Shown here piece after piece: positions 54,123 to 64,000 of a stretch of 64,000 bases of DNA (position 1 is the first letter of the stretch; each line of letters opens with the position of its first letter). Both the position numbers and the translations under genes were made by a program. The notes beneath the pieces are model-generated. The model had not been told where the DNA came from, ran no database searches, and saw only the letters and a program-made list of their open reading frames with translations. Location: contig NZ_KQ410731.1 in the NCBI RefSeq assembly GCF_001262505.1, positions 124,001 through 188,000 on the forward strand, written 5' to 3'. The stretch is from Shinella sp. SUS2. Its GTDB lineage: Bacteria; Pseudomonadota; Alphaproteobacteria; Rhizobiales; Rhizobiaceae.

Positions 54123-54422
54123 ATTCGCCTCTGATTTCAAGAGCTTGCCGCCGAGATAAAGCGTTACAAAGCGAAAGAAACAGTGATTTGTGTAGCCCTG
54201 AGGGACCTACTACATTCAGGCTAGGCACAGGGGCCAGTCAGGGATCGGATGCCGGCATCACGCCGGAGAGCATCAAATCACTCCAGACGTTGAGGCGGAC
54301 TTGTCGGTGGGCGCAGCGCGCCCGGCCAAGGGTTTCCTTGGGCCAATGAAAGACCGGGGCTTCCGCGAGCCCGTGAAAGACAGAATGTCGGCGAGGAATG
54401 AGCCGACAGTAAGACGAGGCGA
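54123..54422 (+). other. Leader region of lpxC
   Basis: About 300 bp with no protein gene. It must contain the lpxC promoter because of the terminator before it. Visible elements are a perfect 12-bp palindrome GATGCCGGCATC (54248-54259) and an AT-rich strip at 54160-54190. No riboswitch or small RNA is recognised. Confidence 0.5.
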
Positions 54423-55385
54423 ATGCACATGACGATCGGTATGCTCGGTTTCCAGACGACGATTGCGAACCCGGTGACCATTTCGGGCACGGGCGTCCAT
54501 TCCGGCGCGGCCGTTTCGATCACCTTCAATCCTGCCGAAGCCGACAGCGGCATCGTCTTCCAGCGCCTGCACGACGACGGCACCGTCAGCGAATACCGCG
54601 CGGTCTCCGCACAGGTCGGCAACACGGACCTCTGCACGGTCCTCGGCTTTTCGCCGGCCACCATGATCGCCACCGTGGAGCACGTCATGGCTGCGCTGTA
54701 CGCGCTTGGCCTCGACAACGTGCTGATCGAAGTCACCGGCGCCGAAATGCCGATCATGGACGGCAGCTCTGCGCCGTTCATCGATGCGATCGATCAGGTC
54801 GGCCTCATCCCGCTTGCCGTCAAGCGCCGCTATATCCGCATCGTCAAGCCGGTGCGTGTCGAGGCAGGCGCGTCCTGGGCCGAGTTCTCGCCCTATGACG
54901 GCACGCGATTCGAAGTCGAGATCGATTTCGACTGCCCGTTGATCGGCCGCCAGTCCTGGAAGGGCGACCTTACGCCGACAGCGTTCCGCAACGAACTGTC
55001 GCGCGCCCGCACCTTCGGTTTCATGCGCGACGTGGAAAAGCTCTGGGCCGCCGGCTTTGCGCTCGGCTCGTCGCTGGAAAACTCCGTCGTCATTTCCGAT
55101 GACAACACCGTGATCAATGTCGAGGGCCTGCGGTACGCCAAGGACGAGTTCGTGCGCCACAAGACGCTCGACGCCGTGGGTGACCTTGCGCTTGCCGGCG
55201 CACAGTTCATCGGCTGCTACCGCTCCTATCGCGGCGGCCACAAGATGAACGCCCATGCCCTGAAGGCGCTGCTCAGCGACCGTACGGCCTATGAGGTCGT
55301 CGAAGCCGCCGCGCCGCGCTCGCGGCCGGGGCAGCGCGAGCTGATCGCGGTCAACGCGCCGGAATTTGCGCCCTGGTCCCTTTGA
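54423..55385 (+). CDS. lpxC: UDP-3-O-acyl-N-acetylglucosamine deacetylase LpxC
   Basis: A 320-residue zinc deacetylase for the committed step of lipid A synthesis. Marks are GFQTTIANPVTISGTGVHSG, the zinc His in TVEHVMAALYALGLDN, MDGSSAPFIDAI, and the C-terminal HKTLDAVGDLALAG (zinc His and Asp) with the catalytic His in YRGGHKMNAHAL. Start uncertain between 54423 (GAGG very close) and 54429 (GAGG about 9 bases away). Length is slightly above the 305 of E. coli. Confidence 0.95.
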   Translation: MHMTIGMLGFQTTIANPVTISGTGVHSGAAVSITFNPAEADSGIVFQRLHDDGTVSEYRAVSAQVGNTDLCTVLGFSPATMIATVEHVMAALYALGLDNVLIEVTGAEMPIMDGSSAPFIDAIDQVGLIPLAVKRRYIRIVKPVRVEAGASWAEFSPYDGTRFEVEIDFDCPLIGRQSWKGDLTPTAFRNELSRARTFGFMRDVEKLWAAGFALGSSLENSVVISDDNTVINVEGLRYAKDEFVRHKTLDAVGDLALAGAQFIGCYRSYRGGHKMNAHALKALLSDRTAYEVVEAAAPRSRPGQRELIAVNAPEFAPWSL

Positions 55386-55539
55386 GGGGAATTTTTCCGG
55401 CCGCTGCTTTCCAGACAGCCTTGCCACAAAAATGCGTTAATGCATCGGCATGGCGTTGCGGTCTTCACGTATTTGGAGATACAACGCGGGGCGCGCGGGG
55501 CGGGTTACCGCATCGCGTCCGTTGAACTGGGATTGTCAC

Positions 55540-56406
55540 ATGGTTGTTGCAGGGTCTGTTGGTGTGAAGAAGACGGCGCGCATTGTCTATCTTACGCTTT
55601 TTGCGGCGGCTTCGCCTGTCGTTCTTTCCGCGTGCCAGTCGGATCCCGATATCGACATCACCAAGCTGGCCGGCGAGACTGAGCCTGCCGACAAGCTCTA
55701 CAACCAGGGCCTTGCCAACCTGAACGCCGGCAAGGTGGGAGAGGCGAGCCGCAAGTTCGAGGCCGTCGATCGCCAGCATCCCTTCTCCGAGGAAGCGCGC
55801 AAGGCGCTCGTCATGTCGGCCTTCACCAATTACCGCCAGGGCCGCAACGAGGAGGCGATCACCGCCGGCAAGCGCTATCTCAACCTCTATCCGGGTTCGG
55901 AAGACGCGGCCTATGCGCAGTACATCGTCGGCCTTGCCTATTGGAAGCAGATCCCGAGCGTGACGCAGGACCAGCGCGCCTCCGCGCAGACGCTGGAAGC
56001 CATGCAGGCCGTTGTCGAGAACTACCCCGATTCGGAATATGTCGAGGACGCGCAGACCAAGATGCGGTTTGCCCGTGACCAGCTCGCCGGCAAGGAAATG
56101 CAGGTCGGCCGCTATTATCTCGAGCGCAAGGAATATATCGCGGCAGCCAGCCGCTTCCGCGTCGTCGTCGAAAAGTATCCGATGACCAACCAGATCGAGG
56201 AAGCGCTCGCCCGTCTCGTCGAGACCTATTACGCCATGGGCGTGGATACGGAAGCGCAGACGGCGGCGGCGGTGCTCGGCCATAACTATCCCGACAGCCA
56301 GTGGTATTCCGACAGCTACAAGCTCCTGCAGTCGAAGGGCCTCGAACCGCGTGAAAACAGCGGGTCCTGGATTTCTCGTGCAGGCAAGAAGCTGCTCGGC
56401 GTCTAA
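55540..56406 (+). CDS. bamD: Outer-membrane assembly lipoprotein BamD
   Basis: A 288-residue lipoprotein of the BAM complex. From the ATG at 55540 a short N-region leads into [16 protein letters not shown], with the LSAC lipobox; an in-frame GTG at 55564 is an alternative start. Five TPR-like helical pairs follow, including [56 protein letters not shown] and [16 protein letters not shown], which are characteristic of BamD. It lies after lpxC and 20 bp before recN, the usual rhizobial order. Confidence 0.94.
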   Translation: MVVAGSVGVKKTARIVYLTLFAAASPVVLSACQSDPDIDITKLAGETEPADKLYNQGLANLNAGKVGEASRKFEAVDRQHPFSEEARKALVMSAFTNYRQGRNEEAITAGKRYLNLYPGSEDAAYAQYIVGLAYWKQIPSVTQDQRASAQTLEAMQAVVENYPDSEYVEDAQTKMRFARDQLAGKEMQVGRYYLERKEYIAAASRFRVVVEKYPMTNQIEEALARLVETYYAMGVDTEAQTAAAVLGHNYPDSQWYSDSYKLLQSKGLEPRENSGSWISRAGKKLLGV

Positions 56407-56426
56407 GCAAGAGATATGGCAGGGCC

Positions 56427-58097
56427 ATGCTGGCGCAGCTTTCGATCCGCGATATCGTCCTGATCGAAAGGCTCGACCTTGCTTTCGAGCCGGGCCTTTC
56501 CGTGCTGACGGGCGAGACGGGCGCCGGAAAATCCATTCTTCTCGACAGTCTGTCGCTCGCGCTCGGCGGGCGGGGTGACGGCTCGCTGGTGCGCCATGGC
56601 GTGGATCGCGGTCAGGTGACGGCGGTCTTCGACGTGCCGCATGGTCACGCCGCCCGGACGCTCCTGCGCGACAATGGCATCGACGACGATGGCGATCTCA
56701 TCTTCCGGCGCCAGCAATCCGCCGACGGGCGCACCAAGGCCTTCGTCAACGATCAGCCGGTCTCCGTGCAGCTGATGCGGCAGGTCGGCCAGCGCCTCGT
56801 CGAAATTCATGGCCAGCATGACGATCGTGCGCTTGTCGATACCGATGCGCACCGTCTGCTGCTCGATGCCTTCGGCGGTCTCGGCGAGGCGGCAGGCGAT
56901 GTCGGCACGCTCTATCACCAGTGGAAGGAAGCCGAACGCACGCTGCGCCGTCACCGTGACAAGGTGGAAGCGGCTGCCCGCGAGGCCGATTACCTGCGTT
57001 CCTCCGTCGAGGAGCTGGAAGTCCTCTCGCCGCGCGATGGCGAGGAGGATGCGCTGGCGGAAGTCCGCGCCCGCATGATGAAGGCCGAGCGTATCGCCGG
57101 TGACATCAACGAGGCGAGCGAATTCCTGAATGGCAATGCCTCGCCCGTGCCCCTCATCGCCGCGCTTGTGCGCCGTCTTGAGCGCAAGAGCCACGAGGCG
57201 CCGGGCCTGCTGGAGGAGACGGTCGAGCTGCTCGACCAGGCATTGAACCAGCTTTCCGACGCACAGATGGCCGTCGAGGTGGCGCTGCGCAAGACCGAAT
57301 ACGATCCGAAGGAGCTGGAGCGCACGGAAGAGCGCCTCTTCGCCCTGCGCGCGGCCGCCCGCAAATACTCCGTGCCCGTCACCGGCCTTCCGGCCCTTGC
57401 CGCCAAGATGATCGCCGATCTTGCCGATCTCGATGCCGGCGAGGAGAAGCTGGTGCGGCTTCAGGCGCATCTTGCCGAGACGCGTGCCGCATTCGACCAG
57501 GCCGCCCGTTCGCTCTCCGACAAGCGCCACCATGCGGCCGAGGCGCTTGCCGCCGCCGTCATGGCGGAGCTGCCGGCGCTGAAGCTGGAGCGCGCGCGCT
57601 TCACCGTCGAGATCACCACCGACCTGGAGGGTGGCGCGGAAGAGGGGATCGACACGGTCGAATTCCACGTCCAGACCAATCCCGGAACGCGTCCCGGTCC
57701 GATCATGAAGGTCGCCTCCGGCGGGGAACTCTCGCGTTTCCTGCTGGCGCTGAAGGTGGCGCTCGCCGACCGCGGCTCCGCGCCGACCCTCGTCTTCGAC
57801 GAAATCGACACCGGCGTCGGCGGTGCGGTGGCCGATGCCATCGGCCAGCGGCTGAAGCGGCTGTCCTCCACCGTGCAGGTGCTCTCCGTCACCCACGCCC
57901 CGCAGGTCGCGGCCCGTGCGGCGACGCACCTTCTCATCTCCAAGGGACCAGTCGAAGGCAGCGAGACCGTCGCCACCCGCGTCGCCCGCATGGACGATGG
58001 CGCGCGCACGGAAGAAATCGCCCGCATGCTCGCCGGCGCTTCGGTGACCGACGAGGCGAGGGCGGCGGCGGCGCGGTTGCTTTCGGGTGGGGTATAG
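56427..58097 (+). CDS. recN: DNA repair protein RecN
   Basis: A 556-residue SMC-like ATPase acting early in double-strand-break repair. N-terminal Walker A is LTGETGAGKSILLDSLSLALGGRG. The middle (about 150-370) is coiled-coil with many Glu/Arg/Leu heptads. The C-terminal half carries the signature SGGELSRFLLALKVAL and Walker B PTLVFDEIDTGVGG, then VTHAPQVAARA. Length matches E. coli RecN (553). No LexA box was recognised upstream. Confidence 0.96.
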   Translation: MLAQLSIRDIVLIERLDLAFEPGLSVLTGETGAGKSILLDSLSLALGGRGDGSLVRHGVDRGQVTAVFDVPHGHAARTLLRDNGIDDDGDLIFRRQQSADGRTKAFVNDQPVSVQLMRQVGQRLVEIHGQHDDRALVDTDAHRLLLDAFGGLGEAAGDVGTLYHQWKEAERTLRRHRDKVEAAAREADYLRSSVEELEVLSPRDGEEDALAEVRARMMKAERIAGDINEASEFLNGNASPVPLIAALVRRLERKSHEAPGLLEETVELLDQALNQLSDAQMAVEVALRKTEYDPKELERTEERLFALRAAARKYSVPVTGLPALAAKMIADLADLDAGEEKLVRLQAHLAETRAAFDQAARSLSDKRHHAAEALAAAVMAELPALKLERARFTVEITTDLEGGAEEGIDTVEFHVQTNPGTRPGPIMKVASGGELSRFLLALKVALADRGSAPTLVFDEIDTGVGGAVADAIGQRLKRLSSTVQVLSVTHAPQVAARAATHLLISKGPVEGSETVATRVARMDDGARTEEIARMLAGASVTDEARAAAARLLSGGV

Positions 58098-58152
58098 CCG
58101 GCGACGGCCCCTCATCGTGCTCCCATCTTTTCTTTCACCTCATTTCCTCTAG

Positions 58153-61243
<3,091 letters not shown>

Positions 61244-61353
61244 GGTGAAGCCTTGCGGGGTCTGGAATGCCCATTTCGATGCGGACACGGATACTTGTCT
61301 TTTGTTCAATCCGCAGATGCGTATTTGGTTCCGCTTTTTCAAGCCGTTGGCCG

Positions 61354-61764
61354 CTATGGACCGGTGTAGCCCGCGGCACGGATATCCACCCGCCGTCCGG
61401 CCGGTTCTCCCGCAAACAGGATGGCGCCTGTCGACTTCGATTCTGCGGCGACATAGTCGAAGACAACGTGGCTCTCCTCGACGATCTTTTCGCCTTCCAT
61501 CAGCCGCCCGATGACGGTGACGGCTGCCGCGGTGGTGGTTCCGGAATTGGCGATGTCGAAGGTGACGCGCTGTCCGGCGCCGGTCTTCTCCGTCGTCAGC
61601 ACCGTGACGGAAAGGTCCGGTGGCGTCGCCTCCCGCGTGAAAGCCTCCCAGCCGATCCAGCCGAGCATGCCGGCGACGAGGAGCGCGGAGACCAGGCCGG
61701 TCAGCCATTCGATCCAGTGCGGATCGTGGCGTTCGCGATGGCGGCCCCGTTCGGATCGGGTCAT
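61354..61764 (-). CDS. TIGR02588 family membrane-anchored protein
   Basis: A 136-residue protein: charged N-terminus (RSERGRHRERHDPHWIEW), one transmembrane helix (about 19-41, LTGLVSALLVAGMLGWIGW) and a beta-rich extracytoplasmic domain (DLSVTVLTTEKTGAGQRVTFDIANSGTTTA, GEPAGRRVDIRAAGYTGP). It matches the plan of TIGR02588, a family of unknown function found beside TIGR02587, and that partner gene lies 7 bp upstream here. GTGAGG precedes its ATG. Confidence 0.82.
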   Translation of the reverse strand: MTRSERGRHRERHDPHWIEWLTGLVSALLVAGMLGWIGWEAFTREATPPDLSVTVLTTEKTGAGQRVTFDIANSGTTTAAAVTVIGRLMEGEKIVEESHVVFDYVAAESKSTGAILFAGEPAGRRVDIRAAGYTGP

Positions 61765-61771
61765 GGCTGCC

Positions 61772-62614
61772 TCACAGGATCAATCGCGCGGCTGCGGCGC
61801 CAAGCGCTGCGGGAAAACCGAGCACGATGACGGACAATGTGACCTCGACCGGCGCACTGCCGCCAAGGCGCTCGAAGATCCACAGGGCGAAGATGCTGAT
61901 CACCAGCGCGATGACATAGCCGGGCAGGGTGAAGCGCACGAAGGCGTGCCACCAGGGCGTCTGCGGGGAAAGCTCGTGCCCGCCGGTGAAGGACACCGCA
62001 TAGACGAAGCCGTGCATGAGGGCGATGGAGATGAGGGCGACGGCAAGGGCATGCCAGACGGTCATCTTGTAGGCGAGCACCATCATCTCGTCGGTCGGCG
62101 CGATGTTGAGCGAGAGAAAGAGGGCCCCGGCCGCCATCAGCAGCAGCTCGCCGGCATAACTCGTCTCCTTCGTTCCGGTGTCATCGTCATCATGGCCGAG
62201 CTGGCTGCGGCCGAGCATGGCGCCGATGCTGGCGGGGACGGATTGCAGGGCGACCTTGCCGGAAAGTTCGCTCGCCGGCATGCCGCCACGCAGCAGGCCG
62301 AGCGCCGTCAGCACTACCAAGCTGGTCAGGATGCCGATGCCATAGGCGATCGCCGCGTCACGGATTGCCTCGCGCCAGCCAAATGTCTCCTCGAAACCGA
62401 TGCGATGGGCGAGCAGGATCAACAGGGGAATGTCGAGGAGGAGCAGCAGGAACAGGCGCTCGCGCGCCATGGAGAAGCCGAGATGCCACATTTCCATGGT
62501 CATCAGCATGGGCAGCGCCAGGAACAGGGCGCCGGCGACACCGCGGCCGAGGCCGGTCACGAACCGGTTGAGTTCGTCTTTGTCCGCCGCCGTCTGCGCG
62601 TCGTTTCCTGCCAT
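61772..62614 (-). CDS. TIGR02587 family integral membrane protein
   Basis: A 280-residue membrane protein with about seven hydrophobic segments (for example GVAGALFLALPMLMTMEMW, LFLLLLLDIPLLILLAHRIG, FTLPGYVIALVISIFALWIF). Conserved-looking polar blocks are FEETFGWREAIRDAA, LQSVPASIGAMLGRSQLG and NIAPTDEMMVLA. It fits TIGR02587, function unknown, always seen with TIGR02588 as far as I know. Its ribosome-binding site lies inside a terminator-like hairpin (62615-62641). Confidence 0.83.
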   Translation of the reverse strand: MAGNDAQTAADKDELNRFVTGLGRGVAGALFLALPMLMTMEMWHLGFSMARERLFLLLLLDIPLLILLAHRIGFEETFGWREAIRDAAIAYGIGILTSLVVLTALGLLRGGMPASELSGKVALQSVPASIGAMLGRSQLGHDDDDTGTKETSYAGELLLMAAGALFLSLNIAPTDEMMVLAYKMTVWHALAVALISIALMHGFVYAVSFTGGHELSPQTPWWHAFVRFTLPGYVIALVISIFALWIFERLGGSAPVEVTLSVIVLGFPAALGAAAARLIL

Positions 62615-62641
62615 GAAAACCCCCTCGCAAAAGCGCGGGGG
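62615..62641 (-). terminator. Terminator-like hairpin containing the TIGR02587 ribosome-binding site
   Basis: CCCCC-t-CGC (62620-62628), AAAA loop, GCG-c-GGGGG (62633-62641). On the minus strand this is a GC stem then TTTTC and at once the ATG at 62614; the 3' arm gives GAGGGGG, the only Shine-Dalgarno in reach. It lies 48 bp after the helicase stop. Confidence 0.7.
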
Positions 62642-62688
62642 TAACGCGGCGCGGACCGGATGGTTCCGCGCCGGTCAGGTGTCATTGT

Positions 62689-64000
62689 TTAAAAGCGATC
62701 CGGCTTCTTGCCCTTCGGCTTACGCGGCGCGCCGTCGGGCTTGGCGAATTTTTCGTCGCGCTTGCCCTTGAAGGGCTTGGCACCGGCGAAGGGCTTGGCG
62801 GGCTTCTTGCCGCCGTCTTCGCGGTCCTTCCAGTGCGGCTTGGCGGCGGCACCTTCCGGCTTGTCGAAATCGCGCTTCTTCTCGAAACGCGGCTTCTTCT
62901 CGAATTCGCCCTTCGGCTTCCAGTCGGCGCGGCGTTCCGGCTTGTCGTAGCGCTGCGTCTTCTCGCCGGGCGCACGCGTATAGGGCTGCGGCGTCAGGTC
63001 GGGCTGGCCTTCCAGCACGGTAACGCGGATGCCGCGCTCCAGCATGCTGCCCGGGCCGAGATGGCCGAGGAAGCCGTCGGCGGCCGCGGCGGAGAGCTCG
63101 ATATAGGTCTCTTCCGGCTGCATCTTGATCGCGCCGATCTCGTTCTTGGTGATGCTGCCGTTGCGGCAGAGCATCGGGATCAGCCAGCGCGGTTCGGCGC
63201 GCTGCTTGCGGCCGACCGACACGGAGATCCAGACGCTTGCCCCGAAACCGTCGCGCGGGCGCTTGGTTTCGGCGGGAATGAAGTCGTTGCCGCGCTCGCG
63301 CGGCTTGCGCTGTTCGAGCGAGACCTCGACCAGGTCTTCCGGCGCCGAGCGGCCAGCCTTGAAGAAACGGGCGACGGCGGCGGCCAGCTGGCGGGCATCG
63401 AAGCGTGCGGCGAGCGCGTCGATCGTCTCGATCTCGTCTTCTCCGATCGTGTCGGTCAGCATGGGGTCGGCGAGCAGACGCTCGTCGTCGCGGCGCAGGA
63501 TGTCCTCGGCGGACGGCGGGGTCGCCCAGTTCGCCTTGAGGTTGGCGGCCTGCAGCAGGCGCTCGGCCTTGCGGCGGGCGCTGAGCGGCACGATGAGCGC
63601 GCTGACGCCCTTGCGGCCGGCACGGCCGGTGCGGCCCGAGCGGTGCAGCAGCGTTTCCGGGTTGGTCGGCAGGTCGGCATGCACGACGAGCTCCAGATTG
63701 GGCAGGTCGATGCCACGGGCGGCGACGTCGGTGGCGATGCAGACGCGGGCGCGGCCATCGCGCATGGCCTGCAGCGCGTGGGTGCGCTCGTTCTGGCTGA
63801 GTTCGCCGGAGAGTGCCACGACCGAGAAGCCGCGATTGTTGAAGCGGGCGGTCAGGTGGTTCACCGCTGCGCGCGTCGAACAGAAGACGATGGCGTTCTG
63901 CGCATCGTAGTAGCGCAGAACGTTGATGATGGCGTTCTCGCGGTCGGCGGGCACGGCTAGCAGGGCGCGATAGTCGATATCGACATGCTGCTCCCGCTCG
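62689..64000 (-). CDS. DEAD-box RNA helicase, C-terminal part (truncated by the window edge)
   Basis: Partial: the frame continues past base 64000, so the DEAD domain lies outside. The visible 437 codons hold the helicase C domain (NAIVFCSTRAAVNHL, ATDVAARGIDLPNLELVVHADLP, LHRSGRTGRAGRKG = motifs IV-VI). An RNA-binding DbpA-like RRM fold follows (WISVSVGRKQRAEPRWLIPMLCRNG), with a Lys/Arg/Pro-rich tail (GKKPAKPFAGAKPFKGKRDEKF). This is the plan of DeaD/DbpA helicases acting in ribosome assembly or cold response. The basic tail probably adds non-specific RNA binding. A GTG at 63954 is in frame but lies within the conserved domain, so it is not the start. Confidence 0.93.
   Translation of the reverse strand, partial: EREQHVDIDYRALLAVPADRENAIINVLRYYDAQNAIVFCSTRAAVNHLTARFNNRGFSVVALSGELSQNERTHALQAMRDGRARVCIATDVAARGIDLPNLELVVHADLPTNPETLLHRSGRTGRAGRKGVSALIVPLSARRKAERLLQAANLKANWATPPSAEDILRRDDERLLADPMLTDTIGEDEIETIDALAARFDARQLAAAVARFFKAGRSAPEDLVEVSLEQRKPRERGNDFIPAETKRPRDGFGASVWISVSVGRKQRAEPRWLIPMLCRNGSITKNEIGAIKMQPEETYIELSAAAADGFLGHLGPGSMLERGIRVTVLEGQPDLTPQPYTRAPGEKTQRYDKPERRADWKPKGEFEKKPRFEKKRDFDKPEGAAAKPHWKDREDGGKKPAKPFAGAKPFKGKRDEKFAKPDGAPRKPKGKKPDRF

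Noticed and set aside
54248..54259. GATGCCGGCATC palindrome as an operator of lpxC
   Set aside because: Six-base arms of GC-rich sequence are expected by chance in this composition, and there is no second copy or known regulator pattern.

Overview
The window is GC-rich chromosomal DNA from an alphaproteobacterium, most likely a member of the Rhizobiaceae (Rhizobium/Ensifer/Shinella-like). This rests on the gene order rnpB-mraZ-dcw cluster, an FtsZ with a long Q/P-rich linker, a pyrophosphate-dependent phosphofructokinase next to LysE, and dispersed intergenic repeats of a type common in rhizobia. I see no insertion sequence, prophage, CRISPR array or tRNA. The genus is inference.

Region 1 (1-10.2 kb) starts with the tail of a chemotaxis receptor. 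It continues with a secreted GH5 glycosidase, an L,D-transpeptidase, a DUF4432 epimerase-fold protein, a DUF442 phosphatase/rhodanese-like protein, and a minus-strand run of alpha/beta hydrolase, EamA exporter, CaiB-type CoA-transferase and acetolactate-synthase-like TPP enzyme. Region 2 (10.2-16.3 kb) holds an RNase T2-fold protein that lacks both catalytic motifs, ettA, an ArsR-methyltransferase fusion with its own palindromic operator followed by metF, a 25-residue membrane peptide and a second EamA exporter. Region 3 (16.4-30.8 kb) is rich in envelope functions: MltB-type and SLT-type lytic transglycosylases, a GH25 lysozyme, an outer-membrane barrel, AmpD and a beta-lactamase-fold hydrolase. 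It also carries a GGDEF-EAL protein, PPi-phosphofructokinase, LysE and a DjlA-like protein.

Region 4 (30.8-54.1 kb) is RNase P RNA and the division and cell-wall cluster: mraZ-rsmH-ftsL-ftsI-murE-murF-mraY-murD-ftsW-murG-murC-murB, then ddlB-ftsQ-ftsA-ftsZ. Two tandem aquaporin genes and a divergent MFS transporter sit between murB and ddlB. Many junctions overlap by 1-4 bp. The leader of the cluster carries a CtrA-like box and four TGGG repeats at exact 10-bp spacing, matching the known MraZ operator pattern. Region 5 (54.4-64 kb) holds lpxC, bamD, recN and ligA on the plus strand. Facing them are an M23-like membrane protein, the TIGR02588 and TIGR02587 proteins and a truncated DEAD-box helicase.

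The most notable signals are: (a) the tandem aquaporins, one with a canonical water filter and one with two filter residues replaced, both preceded by a two-hairpin leader showing compensatory changes; (b) the RNase T2 pseudoenzyme; (c) the 25-codon gene with a perfect Shine-Dalgarno; (d) two places where a terminator-like hairpin contains the ribosome-binding site of the next gene; (e) the MraZ-box array; and (f) the 20-bp operator of the ArsR-methyltransferase/metF unit.
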